From assembly GCA_013112585.1 (NCBI GenBank), contig JABFGH010000037.1, positions 1 through 38,142 on the forward strand: 38,142 nucleotides of DNA. The letters run 5' to 3'. The DNA is from Ignavibacteriota bacterium. Lineage in GTDB: Bacteria; Bacteroidota; Ignavibacteria; Ignavibacteriales; Melioribacteraceae. Each line of letters opens with the position of its first letter. Position 1 is the stretch's first letter. The notes below the pieces were generated by a model that saw only the letters and a list, made by a program, of their open reading frames with translations, did not search any database and had not been told where the DNA came from. A program made the position numbers and the translations under genes. Positions 17,030 through 23,491 of this stretch are shown here, in pieces.

Positions 17030-18457
17030 TTGAAGAAAGGCGAGATACACGAATTTGAAATAGAATCGTACGCATTTGAAGGTAAAGGAATTTGCAAAGT
17101 TGCAGTTGATGAAGATAAAGAAAGAAAAAAAGTTGTATTCATTCAAGGCGCTTATCCCGGCGATGTTGTAAAAGCCGAAGTCAGGCGGGTTAAAAGATCA
17201 TACATAGAAGCAAGGACAGTTGAAATTGTTAAACCATCGGAAGATAGAGTTGAAGCAAGGTGCATACACTTTGGAACTTGCGGCGGATGCAAGCAGCAGA
17301 ATTTGAAATACGAAGTGCAGGCAGCGCACAAAAGAAGACAGGTTGCAGAAGTGTTTAACAAAATAGGCGGGTTTGATGAGTTTAAGCTTGAGCCGATAAT
17401 TGCCGCCGAGGATATTTGGTTTTACAGAAATAAAATGGAGTACTCATTTTCCGATAAGAGATGGCTTACCAAAGATGAGATCGGCTCTGAAGAAAAATTT
17501 GATGATAGAGACTTTGCATTGGGTCTGCACATTCCCCGCATGTTCGATAAAGTTTTTAATTTGAATGAATGTTTTTTGCAAAATGAAATTAGTGCGGAGA
17601 TTGTAGTTTTTACAAGAGAGTTTTTCCGATCAAGAAATATTTCTATTTATCAGACGAGAACACACGAAGGGTTTTTAAGAAATCTGGTTATAAGAATTTC
17701 GAAGCTGACCAATGACTTGATGGTAAATTTAGTAACATCATACGAAGATGAAAAATTGTTGAATGAATACGCACTGGAGCTCGAAGAAAAATTTCCCGCT
17801 GTAACAACTTTTGTAAATAATATAAATCTAAAAAAAGCTTTAGTCGCATATGGAGATTATGAAAAAGTATTTTTCGGCAGCGGGTACATTTATGATATAA
17901 TTGGAAAATATAAATACCGCATAAGCGCAAATTCATTTTTCCAAACGAACACAATGCAGGCAGAAAAATTATATCAAACCGCATTAGAGTTTGCCTCGCC
18001 TGAAAAGACTGATATAGTTTACGATCTTTATTCCGGTGCCGGAACGATCTCGCTTTTTATTTCGGAACATGTTAAAACTGTTCATGGATTTGAGGATGTT
18101 GAACCGGCGGTTAACGATGCCGAAATGAACAAGCAAAATAATGATGTGGAGAATGTTCATTTCCATCAGGCAAATTTGAATAAATCATTTTTACCAAAAC
18201 TTGAAGAAAATAAAATCCCAAAGCCCGATTTAGTAATTGCTGATCCTCCGAGAGGAGGAATGAATCCTAAAACGGTAAATGATCTGCTGAAGTTAAAGCC
18301 GCCGAAAATTGTTTATGTTAGCTGCAACCCGGCAACACAAGCCCGTGATGTTAAACTCCTATGCGAAGGGGGTTACGAGCTAATTAAAATGCAGCCCGTG
18401 GATATGTTTCCGCATACTTTTCATATTGAGAATGTGGCGTTGTTGCAAATTACATAA
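17030..18457 (+). CDS. rlmD: 23S rRNA uracil-5-methyltransferase, RlmD/RlmCD family
   Basis: This 475-residue enzyme transfers a methyl group from S-adenosylmethionine to C5 of a uracil in RNA. Residues 1-68 are a TRAM domain. Cysteines C78, C84 and C87 in CIHFGTCGGCKQQ, with C181 in NECFL, match the [4Fe-4S] ligands of the RumA group. The catalytic domain has the SAM loop YDLYSGAGTISLF (331-343), ADPPRGG (404-410), the nucleophile C432 in VSCNPATQARD and the base E467 in HIENVALL. All key residues are present. The start is TTG at 17030, two bases after the preceding methyltransferase gene. The target could be 23S rRNA or tRNA, since close paralogs differ; the symbol marks the family. Confidence 0.85.
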   Translation: MKKGEIHEFEIESYAFEGKGICKVAVDEDKERKKVVFIQGAYPGDVVKAEVRRVKRSYIEARTVEIVKPSEDRVEARCIHFGTCGGCKQQNLKYEVQAAHKRRQVAEVFNKIGGFDEFKLEPIIAAEDIWFYRNKMEYSFSDKRWLTKDEIGSEEKFDDRDFALGLHIPRMFDKVFNLNECFLQNEISAEIVVFTREFFRSRNISIYQTRTHEGFLRNLVIRISKLTNDLMVNLVTSYEDEKLLNEYALELEEKFPAVTTFVNNINLKKALVAYGDYEKVFFGSGYIYDIIGKYKYRISANSFFQTNTMQAEKLYQTALEFASPEKTDIVYDLYSGAGTISLFISEHVKTVHGFEDVEPAVNDAEMNKQNNDVENVHFHQANLNKSFLPKLEENKIPKPDLVIADPPRGGMNPKTVNDLLKLKPPKIVYVSCNPATQARDVKLLCEGGYELIKMQPVDMFPHTFHIENVALLQIT

Positions 18458-18493
18458 TCAATAATTGCTATTAAATGGAAGGGCAAAAATAAT

Positions 18494-18518
18494 AAAGCCC
18501 ATCAAACGATGGGCTTTT
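18494..18518 (+). terminator. Hairpin terminator between convergent genes
   Basis: AAAGCCCATC and GATGGGCTTT form a ten-pair stem with an AAAC loop, followed by T-rich sequence (TTTTAAATTTTC). It lies 36 bases after the methyltransferase gene and 21 bases before the 3' end of the minus-strand gene. The A-run on its left side would serve as the U-tract for the opposite strand, so it can work in both directions. Confidence 0.85.
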
Positions 18519-18539
18519 AAATTTTCTTTAGGGACTAAT

Positions 18540-19799
18540 TTACTTCAAAAGCAACATCTTTTTAGTCTGTGTAAAATCTTCAGTTTGAATTCTGTAAAAG
18601 TAAATTCCGCTTGTTAATTCTGATGCATCAAAGTTAATCTCATAACTGCCTGCTTCAATGTCACCTTTTACCAGTTCCTCCACCTCGCTTCCTAATACAT
18701 CAAATACCTTTAATGTTAGGTTGGCTCTTTTAGGAATTGTGAATGTAATTTTTGTTGCCGGATTAAATGGGTTAGGGTAGTTATTTGATAAACTAAAATA
18801 TTCAGGGACATTGTTCCAATGATCAATTTCAGTAAGTATAGTTGAATATGTAAACTTCCTATCATTTACCCAATTAGATGAAGCCCACCTTTGCGATAAA
18901 CTTTCAATCAAATTATTATTGCCATCATAGGTTAGTGTGTACTTTGTGTTATTCCTCCAGTAAGAGCCAACATACCAATCAAATCTTAAAGATTGAATTT
19001 GGGTATTATTTTCATCGTAAGAATAGTCAAACTTTGCATTGTTCACCCAATTAGGTCCAGCCCAATCCTGATGTAATTCTTCGATCAAATTGCTATTCCC
19101 GTCATAAGTGTAATTTTCTTTTACAAGATTTACCCAATTGGAAGAATCCCAGAACTGCCATAACAATTCAATTAGATTATTACTATCATAGGAATAAGTA
19201 TCCTTCCAAACAACTTCCCAATTTGGACTATCGAAAAATTGCCATAACTTTTCTATCAATTTAGTTTCATCGTAAGTATAGTCTATCTTAGTATAATTCA
19301 CCCAATTAGCTCCATCCCAATTTTGCCTTAATTCTTCAATCAAATTATCACTGGCATCATAAGCAAATGATTTTTTCTCACTGTTCAGCCAATTTGTGCC
19401 ATCCCAATTCTGGAGTACCTCTTCGATTAAATTAGAATTCTCGTCATAAGAATATGAATACTTATGTTCATTCAGCCATTGGAAAGTATCCCACTTTTGT
19501 TGAATGTTCTCAATTAAATTATCATTATCATCGTAAACGTAATTATCCTTCCGGTAATTAACCCAATCTGAACCATTCCAATCTTGCCAAAGCCTTTCTG
19601 CTAATAAATATCCATTTGTACTGCTTTTACAAAAAATCTCAGCACTGGCTTTTTGATTATTAAAAGTATTTGATTCTGACCTATCCTTTAATAACTCATC
19701 TAAGTTAAGATCTGTCTTGCCCTGTTTCTCTAATTGAGAATACATTTGAAAAGGCAGAAGAAATAAAATGATTAAAAATAGATGTGTTATAGTTTTCAT
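18540..19799 (-). CDS. Secreted Trp/Asp-repeat protein with T9SS tail
   Basis: From the ATG at 19799 this is a 419-residue protein; an upstream start at 19814 adds five residues. A signal peptide (about 1-21, ending QMYSQ) is followed, from about residue 70 to 325, by nine repeats of 28-30 residues with the pattern NLIE-x-L-x-Q-x-W-D-x-x-x-W-V-N-x-x-K-x-x-Y-x-Y-D. The pattern is close to that of RHS/YD-type repeats, but here each unit has two tryptophans and the sequence resembles secreted repeat proteins of Bacteroidota. The C-terminal 85 residues are a type IX sorting domain with NNYPNPFNPATKITFTIP. The product is likely anchored at the cell surface or released. It shares a bidirectional terminator with the rlmD-like gene; the function of the repeats is unknown. 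Confidence 0.85.
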   Translation of the reverse strand: MKTITHLFLIILFLLPFQMYSQLEKQGKTDLNLDELLKDRSESNTFNNQKASAEIFCKSSTNGYLLAERLWQDWNGSDWVNYRKDNYVYDDNDNLIENIQQKWDTFQWLNEHKYSYSYDENSNLIEEVLQNWDGTNWLNSEKKSFAYDASDNLIEELRQNWDGANWVNYTKIDYTYDETKLIEKLWQFFDSPNWEVVWKDTYSYDSNNLIELLWQFWDSSNWVNLVKENYTYDGNSNLIEELHQDWAGPNWVNNAKFDYSYDENNTQIQSLRFDWYVGSYWRNNTKYTLTYDGNNNLIESLSQRWASSNWVNDRKFTYSTILTEIDHWNNVPEYFSLSNNYPNPFNPATKITFTIPKRANLTLKVFDVLGSEVEELVKGDIEAGSYEINFDASELTSGIYFYRIQTEDFTQTKKMLLLK

Positions 19800-20040
19800 C
19801 TTTCCTCCAAGCAATTATTGTAATAGAAAACTGAACTTAAACTTTTCTATCATTCTTCGCCTTGAGAGAAGTTGAAAATATGTAGGAAAGATCTTCGATA
19901 CTATAGTCAGAATTTTTCCCTCAAGATTTCAAACCATAGTAACTTTATAATAGTAAAATTAGAATAAATGTCAAGAATAATCAATTAGGATTAAATATCT
20001 TAAATAAAGCTGTTTATTAAGCTTTTTGATGCTTTCTTGG

Positions 20041-20064
20041 TTGTCGAGGACCAATCCTCGACAA
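20041..20064. repeat. REP-like hairpin, left flank of RAYT
   Basis: TTGTCGAGGA and TCCTCGACAA form a ten-pair stem with a CCAA loop. It lies seven bases after the stop of the transposase gene and is the inverted partner of the hairpin at 20687-20708. Confidence 0.85.
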
Positions 20065-20070
20065 ATGAAA

Positions 20071-20625
20071 TTAAACTATTTCTACTCCACCCCATAAAGT
20101 ATCTACCGCAATTACCTTATGATCATTATGAGCATAATTTCTTGCACTCGAGTATTTATATTCCTCAGCTATTTCTACCATGCCGGCTTTTACTGGATTA
20201 TTATGAATGTATTTCAACTTAACCCAGAACATTTTATGATTTCGAATTACTTCATCATCAAAACGATGAATCCAAAACTGTCGTTTTTGTCCAGTCTTTA
20301 CATTTTTACTAAATGATTTTAGTAGTGCGGATTTCTCAGATTCCAATTGTTCTAAAATATCCCATGCCGTGTATTTCTTTATGTCTCTCATTATGTCAGA
20401 TATAGTTCCCTTTGAAGGCTCTGTTTTTACAATCCAATGAAAATGAGTTGGCATAATTACGTAACCGAGAATAATGAACTCACGCTTTTGCTGATAGTGT
20501 TTTATATTATTAAGCAGTATGTCACAGAAATCATATCTCTCAAATACCGGAATAAAACCTTTTACTGTGGTTGTTACAAAATAGAATTGCTCTTCACTGA
20601 ACAAACTTCTGTTTCTTAATCCCAT
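20071..20625 (-). CDS. REP-associated tyrosine transposase (RAYT, Y1/TnpA-like)
   Basis: This 184-residue protein belongs to the Y1 transposase superfamily that cuts single-stranded DNA. It has the HUH motif in MPTHFHWIVK (H61, H63) and a tyrosine in the conserved VKLKYIHNNPVKAGMV helix (Y139), which is the expected nucleophile. Other family signs are LGYVIMPTHFHW and SSARNYA. The catalytic residues appear intact. The gene is framed by two hairpins of nearly identical sequence in inverted orientation (20041-20064 and 20687-20708), the classical layout of a RAYT with its REP sequences. RAYTs are usually single-copy, domesticated enzymes that spread short palindromes rather than themselves. It sits between a secreted-protein gene and rpmH. 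Confidence 0.9.
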   Translation of the reverse strand: MGLRNRSLFSEEQFYFVTTTVKGFIPVFERYDFCDILLNNIKHYQQKREFIILGYVIMPTHFHWIVKTEPSKGTISDIMRDIKKYTAWDILEQLESEKSALLKSFSKNVKTGQKRQFWIHRFDDEVIRNHKMFWVKLKYIHNNPVKAGMVEIAEEYKYSSARNYAHNDHKVIAVDTLWGGVEIV

Positions 20626-20686
20626 GGTTTGATTTAAGTATTATTTGCAATTGGTGTGTGTTGAATTTACAAAATCATTCGTTTAT

Positions 20687-20708
20687 TGTCGAGGAATGGT
20701 CCTCGACA
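20687..20708. repeat. REP-like hairpin, right flank of RAYT
   Basis: TGTCGAGGA and TCCTCGACA form a nine-pair stem with an ATGG loop. Read on the minus strand the loop is CCAT, against CCAA in the left hairpin, so the two are inverted copies with one loop difference. It lies about 60 bases upstream of the transposase start. Confidence 0.85.
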
Positions 20709-20792
20709 CCCATGAAATGTGAGTTTGTACGAAAATTAAAGATTTTGCAGAAAACACAATAAATCAATTAATCAATTTTCACCTCAAAATGG

Positions 20793-20823
20793 TTGTTTAT
20801 TAATTTCATTTTATTTAGTTTTG
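20793..20823 (+). promoter_or_regulatory. Candidate Bacteroidota-type promoter for rpmH-rnpA-yidC
   Basis: TTG (20793-20795) and TAGTTTTG (20816-20823) are 20 bases apart, matching the -33 TTG / -7 TAnnTTTG pattern of this group. The second element ends 28 bases before the rpmH start codon at 20852. The match depends on a short consensus in AT-rich DNA. Confidence 0.4.
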
Positions 20824-20851
20824 TACTCTTTGGAAAAAATTAGGTATTTAA

Positions 20852-20998
20852 ATGAAACGTACTTTTCAACCAAGTAATAGAAAACGAAAAAACAAGCACG
20901 GATTTAGAGCTAGAATGGCTTCAAAAAACGGCAGAAAAATTTTAGCTAGAAGAAGAGCAAAAGGCAGAAGCAAGTTATCAGTAAGTGACGAATATTAA
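20852..20998 (+). CDS. rpmH: 50S ribosomal protein L34
   Basis: This 48-codon gene encodes [20 protein letters not shown] and a basic C-terminal helix ([21 protein letters not shown]), the standard L34 sequence. L34 is a small basic protein of the 50S subunit that packs against 23S rRNA. The length of 48 residues is slightly above the usual 44-46 because of a short acidic tail. It is followed two bases later by rnpA, the conserved rpmH-rnpA order, and preceded by a candidate promoter; the RAYT upstream interrupts any link to dnaA, which is not in the window. Confidence 0.97.
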   Translation: MKRTFQPSNRKRKNKHGFRARMASKNGRKILARRRAKGRSKLSVSDEY

Positions 20999-21000
20999 TC

Positions 21001-21399
21001 TTGAAAGAGTTTGGTCTTTCTAAAATAGAAAGAATCAAGAGTAAAAAAGAATTTAGTTTAGTCTATTCGGCAGGGTCAGTAATTTATTCCGATGATAGAA
21101 AATTTAAGGTTAATATTTATAAATCTGAAAATATTGAACAACCGGTTGTAAAAGCAGGCTTTGCCGTTCATCGAAAAGCAGGAATTGCAGTCTGGAGAAA
21201 CCGGGTTAAAAGACTGCTTAGAGAGTCTTACCGGTTAAATAAAAAAAAGCTAACTGACTGGTCTTCAGAAAATAAAATTAGTGTTTTTCTAGTGTTTTCC
21301 CCTAACACCATCAATCAAAAGAATAAACGTAAGATAACACTGCATGATGTTTTGCCGCAGGTAGATAATCTTATGAATAAAATTATTCAAGCAGGTTAA
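21001..21399 (+). CDS. rnpA: RNase P protein component
   Basis: This 132-residue protein is the small basic subunit of RNase P, which helps the catalytic RNA mature tRNA 5' ends. It shows the early KIERIKSKKEFSLVY strand region, AGFAVHRKAGIAVWRN and the RNR signature with flanking basic residues (RNRVKRLLRESYRL, R66-R68), which is the family hallmark. The start is TTG at 21001, two bases after the rpmH stop, implying coupled expression. Length is within the usual 110-140 residues. The next gene position normally holds yidD. Confidence 0.95.
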   Translation: MKEFGLSKIERIKSKKEFSLVYSAGSVIYSDDRKFKVNIYKSENIEQPVVKAGFAVHRKAGIAVWRNRVKRLLRESYRLNKKKLTDWSSENKISVFLVFSPNTINQKNKRKITLHDVLPQVDNLMNKIIQAG

Positions 21400-21404
21400 T
21401 AATT

Positions 21405-21575
21405 GTGCTTATTAAAAATCGTTATGGTATCATCAATATTCCTGTATCATTTTCATGCCGAAAATCAACTTCAGCTTTTTCACTCCAATTAAATAATATT
21501 TTTACTTTTTATATTTTATTAAAGCTATTTTTAACAACCGGTTTAAAAATACACTTTGAAAATTTTGGATATTAA
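21405..21575 (+). CDS. Possible degenerate or strongly diverged YidD
   Basis: A 56-codon frame starts with GTG at 21405, six bases after rnpA, and its TAA (21573-21575) abuts the yidC ATG. This is the place yidD takes in the standard rpmH-rnpA-yidD-yidC cluster. Its residues IPVSFSCRK (12-20), STSAFSLQ (21-28), ILLKLFLTTGLKI (37-49) and HFENFGY (50-56) can be laid over the YidD pattern LPPSCRFYPTCSEYA, LLKGLWLALKRI and HPFHPGGY with small gaps. The second and third conserved cysteines and the HP pair are absent. It may be a relic, a diverged functional protein or an accident of AT-rich sequence; evidence is position plus weak similarity. Confidence 0.35.
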   Translation: MLIKNRYGIINIPVSFSCRKSTSAFSLQLNNIFTFYILLKLFLTTGLKIHFENFGY

Positions 21576-23462
21576 ATGGATAAACAATCAACCATAGGTT
21601 TCGTATTAATAGGATTGGTTCTGGTAATTTGGTTTTATATGAATGCGCCGGAACCGCAGCCGATCGATAATCAGAAAAGAAATGCCGATTCAACACTTGT
21701 TGCAAAAGATACAGCAGTTCAATCACCTCAGCCAATAGTAAAAGAAACACCGGAAATTGAAGAACCGGAGACTGCTGCATTAACCGGGGTTTTTGCAGAT
21801 GCTAATAATGCCGCAGAAGAAATTATTACAATTGAAAGTGATGTTGCAATAATTGAGCTTACGAACAAAGGCGGAAGCTTACGACGTTATTTTCTTAAAG
21901 AATACAATACATGGTATTATAAAGACCTTCCCGAAGATGCCCCCTGGTACAAAAAATATGTGCAGCTTATAAATTCTCAATTAGGCAGCGAGCTTAATAT
22001 TGTCTTTTTAACCAAAGACGGACAACTGGTTAACACAGCCGATCTAACTTTAGAATTAGAGCAAGAGGGCTATAAGTTTAATATCGAAACCGATGATTCG
22101 CTTCTGTTAACTTACACATACAAATTTGGTCCGAATAAATTTATTAAAAAGCATTATACATTTTATGGTGATAAATATGCTGCTGAATTTGAGGTTGAGT
22201 TAAATAATGTAGATGATATTATAAGCGGGTTAAGTTATGATGTAATGTGGGATAACGGAATAAATTTTGTTGAGCAAAATTCGGTTGATGAAGCAACTTA
22301 TACAAATGTAAGTGCTTACTCAGGCGATGAGCAGGTAGTAATTGATGCCTCATCAATGGGGGATAAGGAATCTAAAGATATTAATGGAGTTGTAGATTGG
22401 GCAGGTGTAAGAAATAAATACTTTACCGCAATTATTTCGCCCGATAATCCAAACAGTAATGGCGGAGTATATCTCGAAGGAATAAACACACCGAATAAAG
22501 TTTACGGCGAAAGAGAATTTTACAGTATCAGATATAAAGTACCTTACAAAGGTTTGAATAATCAGAAGGATTCTTTTAAACTTTACATTGGTCCTCTGGT
22601 TTATAAAAAATTAAAATCATACGATAGAAACTTTCAAGAGATTTATGATTTTGGAAGTTTCTTTGGACTCAAATTAATTACCAGACCAATTTCAGAATAT
22701 ATTCTACTTCCTCTTTTTACTTTTCTGCACAGATTTATTCCAAACTATGGATTTGTAATAATTGTTTTTTCTATAATTATTAAAATTGTTTTATACCCGC
22801 TCACAAAGCAAAGTTATAAATCGATGAAGAGGATGCAGCTTCTTCAGCCGAAAATTGCTGAACTGAAAGAGAAGTACAAAGATGATCAGCAGAAAGTGCA
22901 GAAGGAGACGATGAAGTTATACTCCACCTATGGGATCAATCCCGCGGGCGGATGTTTACCTATGCTCCTGCAGATGCCTATTCTATTTGCGCTGTTTGCG
23001 TTCTTCCGTGTTACAATTCAAATTAGGCACGAGCCTTTTATTTGGTGGATAACAGACCTTTCATCACCGGATGTAATTTATTCACTGCCGTTCAATATTC
23101 CTCTATTCGGCGTTGATCAAATAAGCGGTTTGGCTTTACTGCTCGGTATTACAATGTTCTTCCAGCAGAAGATGAGTGTTAGAGATCCAAGCCAAAAAGC
23201 ACTTGTTTATGTGATGCCCGTTATGTTCACTTTTATGTTTATGGGTTTTTCATCAGGATTAAATTTATACTATTTCCTTTTTAACCTGCTCTCAATTATG
23301 CAGCAGTATTACATCAACAATAAAAAAGATGATAGTGAATTGGTACCTGTTAAAGATCCTAAAAAGAAAAAAGGCGGCGGATTTATGCAGAGGATGATGG
23401 ATGCTGCCGAAAAGCAGGCACAAGCGCAAAAGCAAGGTGCCAAAAAGAAAAAGAAATTTTAA
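21576..23462 (+). CDS. yidC: Membrane protein insertase YidC
   Basis: This 628-residue protein inserts and folds inner-membrane proteins, with or after SecYEG. It has an N-terminal membrane helix (about 6-22), an acidic low-complexity linker, the large periplasmic P1 domain (about 80-350) and the conserved Oxa1 core. The core starts near YGFVIIVFSIIIKIVLYPLT and holds the hydrophilic groove arginine region, the cytoplasmic coiled-coil loop (QPKIAELKEKYKDD), GGCLPMLLQMPILFALF and three further helices. The C-terminal tail (KKKKGGGF, then QKQGAKKKKKF) is strongly basic, which in YidC assists ribosome contact. Length is normal for the group. It follows rnpA directly apart from the short frame at 21405, so it belongs to the rpmH transcript. 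Confidence 0.97.
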   Translation: MDKQSTIGFVLIGLVLVIWFYMNAPEPQPIDNQKRNADSTLVAKDTAVQSPQPIVKETPEIEEPETAALTGVFADANNAAEEIITIESDVAIIELTNKGGSLRRYFLKEYNTWYYKDLPEDAPWYKKYVQLINSQLGSELNIVFLTKDGQLVNTADLTLELEQEGYKFNIETDDSLLLTYTYKFGPNKFIKKHYTFYGDKYAAEFEVELNNVDDIISGLSYDVMWDNGINFVEQNSVDEATYTNVSAYSGDEQVVIDASSMGDKESKDINGVVDWAGVRNKYFTAIISPDNPNSNGGVYLEGINTPNKVYGEREFYSIRYKVPYKGLNNQKDSFKLYIGPLVYKKLKSYDRNFQEIYDFGSFFGLKLITRPISEYILLPLFTFLHRFIPNYGFVIIVFSIIIKIVLYPLTKQSYKSMKRMQLLQPKIAELKEKYKDDQQKVQKETMKLYSTYGINPAGGCLPMLLQMPILFALFAFFRVTIQIRHEPFIWWITDLSSPDVIYSLPFNIPLFGVDQISGLALLLGITMFFQQKMSVRDPSQKALVYVMPVMFTFMFMGFSSGLNLYYFLFNLLSIMQQYYINNKKDDSELVPVKDPKKKKGGGFMQRMMDAAEKQAQAQKQGAKKKKKF

Positions 23463-23491
23463 TTGTCTGAAAAACCGCCGGTTGTTCAGAA

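Noticed and set aside
20071-20625. IS200/IS605 insertion sequence
   Set aside because: The protein has the longer RAYT form, is flanked by inverted REP-like hairpins and has no tnpB; it is not a classical IS.
20709-20851. Replication origin upstream of rpmH
   Set aside because: rpmH often lies near oriC, but there is no dnaA, no clear DnaA boxes and the gap is short.
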